From Phycisphaera mikurensis NBRC 102666 (GTDB taxonomy: Bacteria > Planctomycetota > Phycisphaerae > Phycisphaerales > SM1A02): a stretch of 36,092 nucleotides of DNA. The DNA is taken from positions 1-36,092 of the forward strand of contig CAMDUT010000006.1 of assembly GCA_945877905.1 (NCBI GenBank), in the 5' to 3' direction. Position numbers and translations under genes: made by a program. Every line of letters begins with the position of its first letter. The stretch's first letter is position 1. The notes below the pieces were generated by a model that worked only from the letters and a program-made list of their open reading frames with translations, had not been told where the DNA came from and searched no databases. This document shows positions 23,379 through 32,776 of the stretch, piece by piece.

Positions 23379-23870
23379 ATGAACGGTTCGTCCGACCATC
23401 ATCCGGAACTCGATCCCGCGCTCCGCGCGCTTGCGGATCGGCTCGACGCGCGTGGTCGCGCGCATGCCGCCGAGCGCCCCGGCCTCGCGGACCGAGTGTT
23501 CGCCGCGAGCCGCACGGAGCTCCCGCGCATCGACGTGGTCGGCCGCGTGGGGTTCGCGTCGGCCGCGGTCCGCCGCTGGTCGTTCGCGGTCGCGGCCACC
23601 GTGCTGCTCGCGGCGTCGGTCGCGGTGTACATGCGCGCGCTCCCCGCGGCGAAGGTGCCCGCAGGGGACATCGCCGCGGCGCGCTCGGCCGTGCTCGCCC
23701 CTGCCAGCGGCTCCGAGTCGCTGCTCGTGGCGCTCATCGACCAGGAGGCGGCGCTCGACGACGACGACGGACTGGATGCCGCGAGCGCGATCGCGCTTGC
23801 GCACCGAGGGTCGGCCGACCTCGTGGCGGTGGAGCTCGACGAGCTGCTCGCGACCGGGGGCCGGCGATGA
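23379..23870 (+). CDS. Single-pass membrane protein, candidate anti-sigma factor
   Basis: A 163-aa protein that I do not recognise by family. The N-terminal 75 residues are soluble (PELDPALRALADRLDARGRAHAAERPGLADRVFAASR), then one membrane helix (WSFAVAATVLLAASVAVYM), then an acidic periplasmic part of about 75 residues (LIDQEAALDDDDGLDAAS). Topology and position directly after an ECF sigma factor fit a membrane anti-sigma factor, though the zinc-binding HxxxCxxC of ZAS proteins is missing. ATG 23379 is supported by CAGGAGG 8 nt upstream. Its TGA overlaps the ATG of the next gene (ATGA). Confidence 0.75.
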   Translation: MNGSSDHHPELDPALRALADRLDARGRAHAAERPGLADRVFAASRTELPRIDVVGRVGFASAAVRRWSFAVAATVLLAASVAVYMRALPAAKVPAGDIAAARSAVLAPASGSESLLVALIDQEAALDDDDGLDAASAIALAHRGSADLVAVELDELLATGGRR

Positions 23871-24634
23871 GCGCGGCGCACGCGCGCGCGTCGGCCTCCG
23901 TGGCCGTGGCATTCCTCGCCTGGTGCCTCGCGTTGCCCGCATGGGCGCAGGCGCCCGCGTCGCAGCCGGCGCCTCCCGCGCCCGCGGACCCTGCGCGACG
24001 CGGCGACGGCCCGCGCTGGCGCGCGGACGCCCCCATGGCCGCGGAGATGGCCGATCGCATCGTGGCCGTGGCTCGGGACGTCTCGCCGGAGCTCGCCGCC
24101 GAGATCGAGAAGGCGCGCACCGAGAGCCCCGAGCGCATGGCGCAGTCGATGCGCCAGAACGCCCGTCGGCTGATGGGCCTTGCGGTGCTCAAGGACCGGA
24201 ACCCGGATCTCTACGCGATCCGCGTCGAGGAGCTCCGGCTGCAGCTGGAGCTCCGGGCGCTCGGCGAGCAGTGGCGCGCGGCGAACGAGGCGAAGGACGC
24301 TTCGCGTGCCCAGCAGCTGTCGCAGCAGATCGACGCCAAGGTGCGCGCGCAGGTGGACGTCGACCTCAAGGCGCGCGCCCAGGAACTGGTCGCGCTCGAC
24401 GCGCAGCTGAAGTCGCTGCGCGAGGAGCTGGTCGACGAGCAGCGCCGGATGGCCGAGCGCGTCGCGGAGCGGATCGAGGCCGTGAAGAGCGGGCAGCCGA
24501 TGCCCGGGCGCGACCGCGACCGCGCGGGCCCGGGCGGCGGCGATCAGGGCGAGTCCCGTCGGCCCGCCCGCCCGCGCCCCGACGAGCGCGCGCCGGCCGA
24601 CGGCAAGCCCTCGGGCGCCGCGGGCGCTCCGTAG
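23867..24634 (+). CDS. Secreted/periplasmic coiled-coil protein, unknown function
   Basis: A 255-aa protein with a signal peptide (ASVAVAFLAWCLALPAWAQA, cleavage after AQA) and a long helical stretch rich in Gln, Glu and Arg (residues about 60-205: RVEELRLQLELRALGEQWRAANEAKDASRAQQLSQQ, then QELVALDAQLKSLREELVDEQRRM). The heptad-like pattern indicates a coiled coil. The tail is Arg/Pro/Gly/Asp-rich and likely disordered. The architecture recalls Spy/ZraP-type periplasmic helical chaperones or stress sensors, but no family motif is visible. ATGA overlap couples it to the candidate anti-sigma gene, so it may be the periplasmic input or output of that sigma system. Its TAG stop is also the start of a candidate -10 box for the permease. 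Confidence 0.75.
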   Translation: MSAAHARASASVAVAFLAWCLALPAWAQAPASQPAPPAPADPARRGDGPRWRADAPMAAEMADRIVAVARDVSPELAAEIEKARTESPERMAQSMRQNARRLMGLAVLKDRNPDLYAIRVEELRLQLELRALGEQWRAANEAKDASRAQQLSQQIDAKVRAQVDVDLKARAQELVALDAQLKSLREELVDEQRRMAERVAERIEAVKSGQPMPGRDRDRAGPGGGDQGESRRPARPRPDERAPADGKPSGAAGAP

Positions 24635-24637
24635 ACT
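24632..24637 (+). promoter_or_regulatory. Candidate leaderless -10 (TAGACT) of the first permease, fused to a stop codon
   Basis: TAG (stop of the coiled-coil gene) plus ACT makes a TAnnnT hexamer ending exactly 7 nt (CCGCCGC) before the GTG at 24645. There is no ribosome-binding site. Confidence 0.45.
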
Positions 24638-24644
24638 CCGCCGC

Positions 24645-25625
24645 GTGGATTCGCTCCAGCGTCGCTGGGCCATCGCAGGGTGGTCGGTGCTCATGGCCAT
24701 CGTCGCCGCGTGCGCGCTCGCCGCGCCGTGGAGCTTCGGATCGGTGCGCATGGGCGAAGCGGAGGTGGCGCGCTACGCCGCGTCCAACCTGACGCTGAAT
24801 CACCTGCCCCCCGCGTGGCGAGCCCTCGACGAGGCGCAGCGCGCCCGAGTCGACGCGGCGGCGGCGGCAGGTGACTACGTGCCTGGCCGCGCGCTCGGCA
24901 CCGACGCGCTGGGACGCGACATGCTGGCACGCCTGCTCGCGGGCGGCGTGTTCAGCCTTGCCGTCGGGCTCGCGGCGGCCGTCATCGCCGTGACGCTCGG
25001 CACGGCGTGGGGCGCGCTTGCCGGGTACCTCGGGGGCCGGACTGACTCCGTCATGATGCGGTTCGTCGACGTGCTGTACGGGCTTCCCTCGATCCTGCTG
25101 GTGGTGCTGCTCGCGGTCGCGGTCGACGGCCTCGTCGCACGATGGTTCGGCTCGCTCTCGCCCGCGGCCTCGCAGGCCGTCGGGCTCGCCGTGCTCTTCG
25201 TGGCCATCGGCGGCACGGGGTGGCTCACGATGTCGCGCGTGATCCGCGGGCAGGTGCTGAGCCTGCGCGCGCAGCCGTTCATGGAGTCGTGCCGCGCCGT
25301 CGGAGTGCCGGCGTGGCGGCAGTTCACGATGCACCTCCTGCCGAACCTCGTCGGACCGATCGTCGTCTACGCGACGCTCGCGGTGCCGGCGGCGATCCTG
25401 AGCGAGAGCTTCCTGAGCTTCCTGGGGATCGGGGTGCGCGAGCCCGTGCCGAGCTGGGGGAACCTCGCGAGCGCGGGGCTCGCCGAGGTCAACCTCGTCG
25501 ACAGCCGTTGGTGGCTCCTCGCGGCGCCGTGCGCGATGATCGCCGCGACCCTCGTCGCGCTCAACTTCGTCGGCGACTCGCTGCGAGCGCGGTTCGACCC
25601 CGCCGCGGCGCGGTCGCGGTGGTGA
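24645..25625 (+). CDS. Oligopeptide-type ABC transporter permease (DppC/OppC-like)
   Basis: A 326-aa inner-membrane permease. After the first helix (WSVLMAIVAACALAAPW) comes a periplasmic stretch with GTDALGRDMLARLLAGG, the hallmark of DppC-type permeases, then about five helices. The EAA loop reads FMESCRAVGVPAWRQFTMHLLPNLVGPI, which couples to the ATPase. The C-terminus has FLSFLGIGVREPVPSWG and LVALNFVGDSLRARFDP as in family members. The start is GTG at 24645 without a ribosome-binding site. It is one of two DppC-like permeases in this cluster (the other starts at 29183). It precedes the binding-protein gene by 97 bp. Confidence 0.9.
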   Translation: MDSLQRRWAIAGWSVLMAIVAACALAAPWSFGSVRMGEAEVARYAASNLTLNHLPPAWRALDEAQRARVDAAAAAGDYVPGRALGTDALGRDMLARLLAGGVFSLAVGLAAAVIAVTLGTAWGALAGYLGGRTDSVMMRFVDVLYGLPSILLVVLLAVAVDGLVARWFGSLSPAASQAVGLAVLFVAIGGTGWLTMSRVIRGQVLSLRAQPFMESCRAVGVPAWRQFTMHLLPNLVGPIVVYATLAVPAAILSESFLSFLGIGVREPVPSWGNLASAGLAEVNLVDSRWWLLAAPCAMIAATLVALNFVGDSLRARFDPAAARSRW

Positions 25626-25695
25626 CCCGTCGATAACGCGCCGCGGCGTGCGGCCCCGGGGCTCGTCGCGTCGCGTCCTGCGGGCATCGTTCCGC

Positions 25696-25701
25696 TACGC
25701 T
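25696..25701 (+). promoter_or_regulatory. Possible -10 (TACGCT) of the binding-protein gene, with leader
   Basis: TACGCT ends 21 nt before the ATG at 25723. A start near 25708 would leave a short leader containing GAGGA, a Shine-Dalgarno sequence. This contrasts with the 7-nt geometry of the preceding gene. No convincing -35 is seen. Confidence 0.3.
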
Positions 25702-25722
25702 TCGCGTCCCGCGAGGATTCCC

Positions 25723-27651
25723 ATGCAGAACCGATTCGGCGTCAAGGACTTCCTGTTCCTGGTCGTGCTCCTGGCCACGCTCGGCAGCGTCTGGCTGTCG
25801 ATGGTCCAGAAGACGCGCATGGAGCTCGCGCAGGGCGAGATGAAGTCGAAGCTCGCCGAGATCGAGCAGCAGGTCGCGCAGCTCGGGCGCACGCTCGAGC
25901 GCGGGGTCGGGGTGCTGCCGCCGCCGGCGGGATCCGCCGGCGGCTCCACGGCCTCGGCCGCCCCGTCCGGCCCGGCCGCGTGGGCACGCCCGGGCGTCAA
26001 GGTCGAATCGTGGCCCGCGCCGCACCCGGCCACCGACCCCGGGTCGATCCCCGGCTTCGCCGTGGGCGGCGAGTTCACCGAGCTCTTCGAGGCCCAGCCG
26101 GCGAAGCTGACCCCGTACATCTCGGCGGACGTCTACTCGACGCGCGTCCTCGACCGGGTGTGCGAGGGCCTCGGGTCGTTCAACCCGAAGACGCTCAAGA
26201 TGGAGGGCGCGCTCGCCGACGGCTGGCAGGTCGATCCCGAGGGCCTGTGGATCCGCGCGCACATCAACCCCCGCGCGCGGTTCAGCGACGGGCAGCCCGT
26301 GACGGCCGAGGACGTGCGCTGGACGAACCTCGACTTCATCGCCAACCCGCTCATCGAGGCCGAGCGCGCGCGCAGCACGCAGGACAACCTCAAGGACGTG
26401 AAGGTGATCGACGAGCGGACCGTCGAGTTCGTGTTCAAGGAGCCGCTCTTCACGAACACGCTCATCGCGTTCGGCAACCCCGTGCTGCCGAAGCACTACT
26501 ACGCGAGGTTCGAGCCGGGCCAGGTCAACCAGGCGACGGGCCTCCTGATGGGGAGCGGCCAGTTCCGCATGGAGCGGCTCCCGAACGGCCCGGACCAGCT
26601 CGACGCGCAGTGGACGCCCGGCCAGGACATCGTGCTCGTGCGCAACGAGCAGTACTGGGCCGAGAAGCCCTCGCTCGACCGGATGCGGTTCAAGACCATC
26701 AAGGACGACCTCGGGCGCCTCGTCGCCTATCGCAACGGCGAGGGCTCGATGATGCTGCCCACCTCGCCGCAGTTCAACGCCGTGCTGCGCGACGAGCCCG
26801 ACTTCGAGAAGACGACGTACGCGCTCAAGTGGACGAACATGCGCTGCGGCTACAGCTTCATCGCGTGGCAGTGCGGCCCGCGCAACGGCAAGCCCACGCC
26901 CTTCGCGGACACGCGCGTCCGGCGGGCCATGACCATGCTCCTCGACCGCGAGCGCATGATCCGCGACATCTGGGACGGAATCGGTTCCGTCTCGAAGGGT
27001 CCCGTGAACCCCGAGAGCCCCGGCAGCAACCCGGGCGTCAAGCCGCTGCCGTTCGACCCCGAGGCCGCGAAGGCGCTGCTCGCCGAGGCGGGCTGGAAGG
27101 ACCGCAACGGCGACGGCATCCTCGAGAACGAGCAGGGCGACGCGTTCACGTTCGAATACACCTACGCGACCGGCGGCGAGATCTCCGAGCGCATCGCGCG
27201 CTTCGTGAAGGACAGCTACGCGAAGGCCGGCATCGTGATGAAGACGCGCCCGGTGGACTGGAGCCGCTACCAGGAGCTCCTGAAGCTGCGCGACTTCGAC
27301 GCGATCACGCTCGCGTGGGGCTCGAACGCCCCCGAGAGCGACCCGCGCCAGATCTGGCACTCCGAGAGCACGAAGGAGGGCGGCGACAACTTCACGCAGT
27401 GGAGGAGCGCGCGCGCCGACGAGCTCATCGAGAAGGGCCGGCGCACCATGGACGAGGCCGCGCGCATGGCCGTGTGGCGCGAGTTCGAGGCGTGCGTCGC
27501 CGAGGACCAGCCGTACACGTTCATCCGCGTCGCGCCCTGGCTGCGCTTCGTGAAGCGCGACTTCGGCAACGTGAACACGTACAAGACGGGGCTGCAGCCG
27601 GAGGAGTTCTTCCGGATGGGCACGGCCGCCGCGACCACCCCGGCGAACTGA
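25723..27651 (+). CDS. Family 5 extracellular solute-binding protein tethered by TM helix and coiled coil
   Basis: A 642-aa member of the OppA/DppA class that binds peptides or similar solutes. Normally these are secreted or lipoproteins. Here residues 9-28 (DFLFLVVLLATLGSVWLSMV) are an uncleaved helix with no lipobox Cys or signal-peptidase site. A predicted coiled coil follows (residues about 33-62, MELAQGEMKSKLAEIEQQVAQLGRTLERG), then a Gly/Ser/Ala/Pro linker. The SBP_bac_5 domain begins near 115: DVYSTRVLDRVCEGL, FSDGQPVTAEDVRWTNLDF, ALLAEAGWKDRNGDGILE and ADELIEKGRRTMDEA are family-typical. Start at 25723 with GAGGA upstream. Tethering and coiled coil suggest an oligomeric receptor held at the membrane near its permeases. 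Substrate unknown. Confidence 0.9.
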   Translation: MQNRFGVKDFLFLVVLLATLGSVWLSMVQKTRMELAQGEMKSKLAEIEQQVAQLGRTLERGVGVLPPPAGSAGGSTASAAPSGPAAWARPGVKVESWPAPHPATDPGSIPGFAVGGEFTELFEAQPAKLTPYISADVYSTRVLDRVCEGLGSFNPKTLKMEGALADGWQVDPEGLWIRAHINPRARFSDGQPVTAEDVRWTNLDFIANPLIEAERARSTQDNLKDVKVIDERTVEFVFKEPLFTNTLIAFGNPVLPKHYYARFEPGQVNQATGLLMGSGQFRMERLPNGPDQLDAQWTPGQDIVLVRNEQYWAEKPSLDRMRFKTIKDDLGRLVAYRNGEGSMMLPTSPQFNAVLRDEPDFEKTTYALKWTNMRCGYSFIAWQCGPRNGKPTPFADTRVRRAMTMLLDRERMIRDIWDGIGSVSKGPVNPESPGSNPGVKPLPFDPEAAKALLAEAGWKDRNGDGILENEQGDAFTFEYTYATGGEISERIARFVKDSYAKAGIVMKTRPVDWSRYQELLKLRDFDAITLAWGSNAPESDPRQIWHSESTKEGGDNFTQWRSARADELIEKGRRTMDEAARMAVWREFEACVAEDQPYTFIRVAPWLRFVKRDFGNVNTYKTGLQPEEFFRMGTAAATTPAN

Positions 27652-27669
27652 ACCGACCCGCGCGGACCG

Positions 27670-29190
27670 ATGGTCTCCTACCTCGCCAGACGCCTCGCCT
27701 TCATGGTCCCGACGGTCCTGGGGATCACGTTGATGGTGTTCTGCCTGCTGGCCTACGCGCCGGGCGGCATCGGTGCGGGGCTCGCGGTCTCGGGCGGGCA
27801 GATGAGCGACACCAGCAAGGTCGCCCAGATGCAGGCCTACCTCGAGGACCGCTACGGCCTCAACGACTGGGTGATCGTGCAGTACGGGCGGTGGCTGTCG
27901 CGCATCTCGCCCGTGAAGTTCGGCGAGCGCGACCTGCGCACGCCGTCGGGCGAGCGCGTGGCGCCCCCGCGCGCGATCGACGACCCGCCGCTCGCCGCGG
28001 CGTTCCCGACGCCCGCGGTGCCCGTCGACGCGTTCGAGCCCGCGGCCGGCGACGACCTGGTCGCGCAGTTCAAGAAGCTGCAGCGCGACGCCGAGGGCAC
28101 CCGCCGCGAGTACGTCGGGAGCGTCCGGCTCTTCCGCGACGCGCTCGCCGACTGGGCGCGCGCGCAGGGGCCGGCCATGGCGGGCCGCCTCGACGCCAAG
28201 GGCTCGGCCGACCCCGGCCGGTTCGAGGGCGTCGCGATCGACCCGGCGTCGCCCGGGTACGCGAAGCTGCGGGCCGCCGCGGACGCGATGCACGCGAAGT
28301 GGGTCGCCGCGCGTCGCGCGCAGGCGCTCGCGCTCGCGGCGTTCCGCGCGGGGCCGTACCCCAAGAGCGGGATCCCGCTGGTGCCGGGACTGGTGTCGCT
28401 CGACACGCCGGACCTCGGGGTCGCCTTCAGCAAGAACCGCCCGGTGTGGGACCTGATCGCCGCGGCGCTGCCGGTGACGCTCCTCATCAACCTGATCGCG
28501 TTCCCGATCTCGTACCTGATCGCCGTGCCCACGGGCGTGCTCGCGAGCGTGCGGCGCGGGGGCTGGTTCGACGTCCTGAGCGGCTTCCTGTACCTCTCGC
28601 TCTACTCGGTGCCCACGGTGCTCGCGGGCGTCTTCGCGATCGGGTTCCTCGCGAACCGGCAGTACCTGGGATGGTTCCCGGTGAGCGGGCTGCACGAGAG
28701 CGGCGCCGAGGCGTTCACGTTCCTGCCGCACGCGGACGCGGCCGGCACGTGGCACCGCGGGTACCTCGTGGACACCCTGTGGCACGTCGCGCTCCCGGTG
28801 CTGTGCCTGGTGTACGGGTCGTTCGCCGTGCTCTCGAAGCAGACGCGCGCGTCGATGCTCGACAACTTCAACGCCGACTACGTGCGCACCGCGAAGGCCA
28901 AGGGCGTGCCGCGCAAGGACGTGGTGCTCCGCCACGTGTTCCGCAACAGCCTGCTGCCCCTGATCACGATGTTCGTCGGCATCTTCCCGGCGATGCTCGC
29001 GGGCAGCGTGGTCATCGAGCGCATCTTCACGGTGCCCGGGATGGGCAGCCTCATCCTCGAGGCGATCGACCTGCGCGACCGCGAGATCATCCTGGCCAAC
29101 ACGTTCATGATCGCGTGCGTCAACCTGCTGGCGCTGCTCCTGGCCGACATCCTCTACGCGGCGGCCGACCCGCGGGTGAGCTATGAGTGA
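27670..29190 (+). CDS. DppB/OppB-like ABC permease with a large periplasmic insert
   Basis: A 506-aa permease where about 310-340 is usual. It starts in the family manner (YLARRLAFMVPTVLGITLMVFCLL, then LEDRYGLNDWVIVQYGRWL). The segment of about 165 residues between about 80 and 245 is foreign to the family: Pro-rich, then helical (VAQFKKLQRDAEGTRREYVGSV and KLRAAADAMHAKWVAARRAQALALAAF). The permease core resumes with DLGVAFSKNRPVWDLIAAALPVTLLIN, and the EAA loop is DYVRTAKAKGVPRKDVVLRHVFRNSLLPL. The insert falls between TM1 and TM2 on the periplasmic side, where the binding protein docks. Begins 18 bp after the binding-protein gene; overlaps the next gene by 8 bp. The insert's role is unknown. 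Confidence 0.9.
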   Translation: MVSYLARRLAFMVPTVLGITLMVFCLLAYAPGGIGAGLAVSGGQMSDTSKVAQMQAYLEDRYGLNDWVIVQYGRWLSRISPVKFGERDLRTPSGERVAPPRAIDDPPLAAAFPTPAVPVDAFEPAAGDDLVAQFKKLQRDAEGTRREYVGSVRLFRDALADWARAQGPAMAGRLDAKGSADPGRFEGVAIDPASPGYAKLRAAADAMHAKWVAARRAQALALAAFRAGPYPKSGIPLVPGLVSLDTPDLGVAFSKNRPVWDLIAAALPVTLLINLIAFPISYLIAVPTGVLASVRRGGWFDVLSGFLYLSLYSVPTVLAGVFAIGFLANRQYLGWFPVSGLHESGAEAFTFLPHADAAGTWHRGYLVDTLWHVALPVLCLVYGSFAVLSKQTRASMLDNFNADYVRTAKAKGVPRKDVVLRHVFRNSLLPLITMFVGIFPAMLAGSVVIERIFTVPGMGSLILEAIDLRDREIILANTFMIACVNLLALLLADILYAAADPRVSYE

Positions 29191-30693
29191 CAGGACGCCC
29201 GCATCCCCCGCCGCGCCCGCGGCCATCTCCGGCATCGACGTGATGCGCGGGGTGGGCGCCGTGCGCGCGAAGGGCTTCTGGGCCGATGCCTGGGGCCGCG
29301 TGCTGTCCCGCCGCGGCGCGGTCTTCGGGATCGCGTGGATCTCGGTGGTCGCGTTCTTCGCGGTGTTCGCGCCCTTCGTCGCGAACGCGCATCCCTACAC
29401 GCTGGTGCGCGTCGCCGCCGACGGCGCGGCGGTGCGCGAGTGGCCGCTCTTCGCCAACCTGACGCCGACCGACATCCTGCTGGTCGCCGGCGCGCTCGTG
29501 GGGCTGCCGTGGGTCTTCCTCGGGACGCGGAAGCTCACGCGCGCGCAGCGCCTCGGGATGCTCGTCGTCGCGGCGCTCCAGTGCGGCGCGGTGGTGGTGC
29601 TCGGAGGCGCGCTCCTCGCATGGGCGCAGGGCGCGGACCGCGCGGAATGGCTCAAGGACCTCGCGCGCGGCGCGGCCGGGCCGTGGCTCGTCGTCGGCGG
29701 GGTGTCGGCGTTCGCGACGGCGCTCGCGGTCGCGGTGCCGTCGGTCGACTCGCGCGCGCGCCGCCTTGCCACCGGAGTCGCGGTCGGGCTCCTGGCCCTC
29801 GTGGTCACGGCGGGCGCCGGCGGGTCGTCGCTCGTCAACTTCGAGCGCTACCTCGACGACGAGCGCTCGGGCGCCGTGCGCGACGTCGCGTGGGCGCCCG
29901 TCCCGTGGTCGCCGCAGTACACGCGCAGCGACATGGTGGCCGTGCCTCCCGGCACGAAGGTCGCCGACTGGGGCCGGATGGGCGAGTTCAAGGGCACCGC
30001 GTTCGGCGGGCGCCGCGTGCTGCTCGGCACCGACGCGCTCGGCGGCGACGTGCTCTCGCAGATGATGTGGGCGTGCCGGCTGTCGATCTCGATCGGCATC
30101 GTGTCGACCGGGCTCTCGGTGGCGATCGGCGTCACGATCGGCGCCGTCATGGGCTACTTCGGCGGCAAGGTCGACCTGTTCCTCTTCCGGGTGGTCGAGA
30201 TCTTCATGGCGGTGCCGGTGCTCTTCCTGCTGATCGTCGCGGCGGGCGTCCTGCCGCGCGACACCTACGTCATGATGGCCATCATCGGGTGCTTCAGCTG
30301 GACCGGCGCCGCGCGCTTCACGCGCGCCGAGTTCCTGAAGCTCCGCAACCAGGACTTCGTGCAGGCCGCACGAGCGAACGGGCTGCCCGTCTCCAAGATC
30401 CTCTTCCGCCACATGCTGCCCAACGGCGTGACGCCCGTGCTGGTCGACGCGAGCTTCGCGATCGCCGCGGCCATCACGGTCGAGGCGACGCTCAGCTACC
30501 TCGGGCTCGGTCCCGACGGGCAGGCCTCGTGGGGCAAGCTCCTCTCGAGCGCCACCGCGGCCACGGGCACCTTCGTGTGGTGGCTCGCGGTGTTCCCGGG
30601 CGCCGCCATCTTCCTCTCGGTGCTCAGCTACAACCTGCTCGGAGAGGCCATGCGCGACGCGATCGACCCCAAGCTCAGGAAGGCGGCCCACTG

Positions 30694-30694
<1 letters not shown>
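29183..30694 (+). CDS. DppC/OppC-like ABC permease with extra transmembrane segments
   Basis: A 503-aa permease, about 200 residues longer than the family norm. After TM1 (GIAWISVVAFFAVFAPFVA) it has about four additional helices (ILLVAGALVGLPWVFLG, LGMLVVAALQCGAVVVLGGALLAW, PWLVVGGVSAFATALAVAV, LATGVAVGLLALVVTAGAG) and a periplasmic stretch with aromatic residues. Only then comes the DppC hallmark LLGTDALGGDVLSQMMWACRLS and the usual five-helix core. The EAA loop is DFVQAARANGLPVSKILFRHMLPNGVTPVL. Starts in ATGAGTGA within the end of the DppB-like gene, and its own TGA overlaps the ATG of the ATPase gene. It must pair with the DppB-like subunit; the expansion in both partners suggests co-evolved extra structure. 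Confidence 0.9.
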
Positions 30695-31752
<1,058 letters not shown>

Positions 31753-31783
31753 GCGCGGGGCACGCGGCGAGGCGCGGCGCGCC

Positions 31784-31789
31784 TATCGT
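31784..31789 (+). promoter_or_regulatory. Candidate leaderless -10 (TATCGT) of bcp
   Basis: TATCGT ends 7 nt (TGGCCCC) before the ATG at 31797. It is the only AT-richer hexamer in a GC-rich 44-bp gap, and no Shine-Dalgarno sequence is present. Confidence 0.55.
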
Positions 31790-31796
31790 TGGCCCC

Positions 31797-32408
31797 ATGG
31801 CGCCCATCGAAGTCGGCCGCAAGGCCCCCGCGTTCTCCGCTCCCGACCAGTCGGGCACCCGCCGCACGCTGAGGGAATTCGCGGGCCGGCCGCTGGTCCT
31901 CTACTTCTATCCGAAGGACGACACCCCGGGCTGCACGGTCGAGGCGTGCTCGTTCCGGGATGCCTGGGCGCGGTTCCGCAAGGCCGGCGCCGACGTGCTC
32001 GGCGTCAGCCCGGACGGCGCCGCGAGCCACGGGAAGTTCATCGGGAAGTTCCGGCTGCCGTTCGCGCTGCTCGCCGACGAACCCGCGGGGGCGAAGCCGC
32101 CCGCCATCTGCTCGGCGTACGGAACGTGGGTCGAGAAGTCGATGTACGGCAAGAAGTACATGGGCGTCGCCCGCACCACGTACGTCATCGGGCCCGACGG
32201 GAAGGTGGCCGCCCGCTTCGACAAGGTGACCCCCGAGGGCCACGCCGACGAGGTGCTCGCGGCGATCGCGGCGCTAGGCTCCCCGCCATGCAAGGCCACG
32301 CCGTCGAAGTCCGGTTCAAGCGCCTCCGCGCGGGCGCCCAGGTCCCCGCGTACCAAAGCCTCCACGCGGCGGGCCTCGACCTCCACGCGTGCCTCGAAGC
32401 GCCGATGA
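31797..32408 (+). CDS. bcp: Bcp-type thiol peroxidase (peroxiredoxin) with 3' overlap into dut
   Basis: A peroxiredoxin of the Bcp/PrxQ class that reduces peroxides with thioredoxin-type donors. The core is normal: APDQSGTRRTLREFAGRPLVLYFYPKDDTPGCTVEACSFRD with peroxidatic Cys46 and resolving Cys51 (CxxxxC), then LLADE, YGTWVEKSMYGKKYMGVARTTYVIGPDGK, and ends at GHADEVLAAIAAL, where the family usually stops (about 155-160 residues). Here the frame runs 40 or so codons further (SKSGSSASARAPRSPRTKAS) through the start of dut, giving 203 aa and a 121-bp overlap. The tail is just dut read in another frame, and a TAG one frame over lies exactly at the expected end. A one-base change or tolerated read-through would explain this. 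Confidence 0.9.
   Translation: MAPIEVGRKAPAFSAPDQSGTRRTLREFAGRPLVLYFYPKDDTPGCTVEACSFRDAWARFRKAGADVLGVSPDGAASHGKFIGKFRLPFALLADEPAGAKPPAICSAYGTWVEKSMYGKKYMGVARTTYVIGPDGKVAARFDKVTPEGHADEVLAAIAALGSPPCKATPSKSGSSASARAPRSPRTKASTRRASTSTRASKRR
32275..32280 (+). promoter_or_regulatory. Candidate leaderless -10 (TAGGCT) of dut
   Basis: TAGGCT ends 7 nt (CCCCGCC) before the dut ATG at 32288. It lies within the extended bcp frame, where TAG is out of frame. There is no Shine-Dalgarno sequence. Confidence 0.5.
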
Positions 32409-32737
32409 CGCTGGCGCCGGGCGACATCGCGATGGTGCCGTGCGGGTTCGCCATGGCGATCCCGCACGGGTTCGAGGCGCAGGTGCGCCCGCGCAGCGGG
32501 CTGTCGACGAAGTTCGGCATCTCCATGCCGAACGCGCCGGGCACGGTCGATTCGGACTATCGCGGCGAGATGATGGTGCCGCTCATCAACCTCGGTCGCG
32601 CCGCCTTCACCGTCGAGCACGGGATGCGCGTGGCGCAGATGGTGGTCGCGCCGGTCGCCCGCGCCCTGGTGCGCGAGGTCGACGAACTCGACGGGACGGA
32701 GCGCGGGCAGGGCGGGTTCGGCAGCACGGGGCGGTGA
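32288..32737 (+). CDS. dut: Deoxyuridine 5'-triphosphate nucleotidohydrolase (dUTPase)
   Basis: Trimeric dUTPase makes dUMP and keeps uracil out of DNA. The 149-aa protein holds all five motifs: 1 AGLDLHA, 2 PRSGLSTKFGI, 3 NAPGTVDSDYRGEMMVPLINLG (with the catalytic Asp), 4 HGMRVAQMVVAPV, and 5 RGQGGFGSTGR (the flexible arm). Length and order are standard, so activity is expected. Its first 121 bp overlap the extended bcp frame. Start MQGHAVEVRFKRL at 32288 is set by motif spacing and by the -10 hexamer 7 nt upstream. Confidence 0.96.
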   Translation: MQGHAVEVRFKRLRAGAQVPAYQSLHAAGLDLHACLEAPMTLAPGDIAMVPCGFAMAIPHGFEAQVRPRSGLSTKFGISMPNAPGTVDSDYRGEMMVPLINLGRAAFTVEHGMRVAQMVVAPVARALVREVDELDGTERGQGGFGSTGR

Positions 32738-32763
32738 GCCGGGGGCGGCCCGCTCGGAACCCC

Positions 32764-32769
32764 TATCAT
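32764..32769 (+). promoter_or_regulatory. Candidate leaderless -10 (TATCAT) of the DegT-like gene
   Basis: TATCAT, 5/6 to consensus, ends 7 nt (CCTCGGA) before the ATG at 32777. It is the best -10 among the leaderless candidates. No TTGACA-like -35 is visible 16-18 nt upstream in GC-rich DNA. Confidence 0.6.
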
Positions 32770-32776
32770 CCTCGGA

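Noticed and set aside
24485-24630. Repetitive-looking CGCGACCGCGACCGCG and GCCCGCCCGCGCCCCG tracts
   Set aside because: Low-complexity codons for the disordered Arg/Pro/Asp tail of the coiled-coil protein, not a DNA repeat element.
25561-29235. 1224-aa minus-strand ORF opposite the transporter genes
   Set aside because: Antisense to the binding-protein and permease genes; no motifs, typical H/R/V/E-rich shadow composition.
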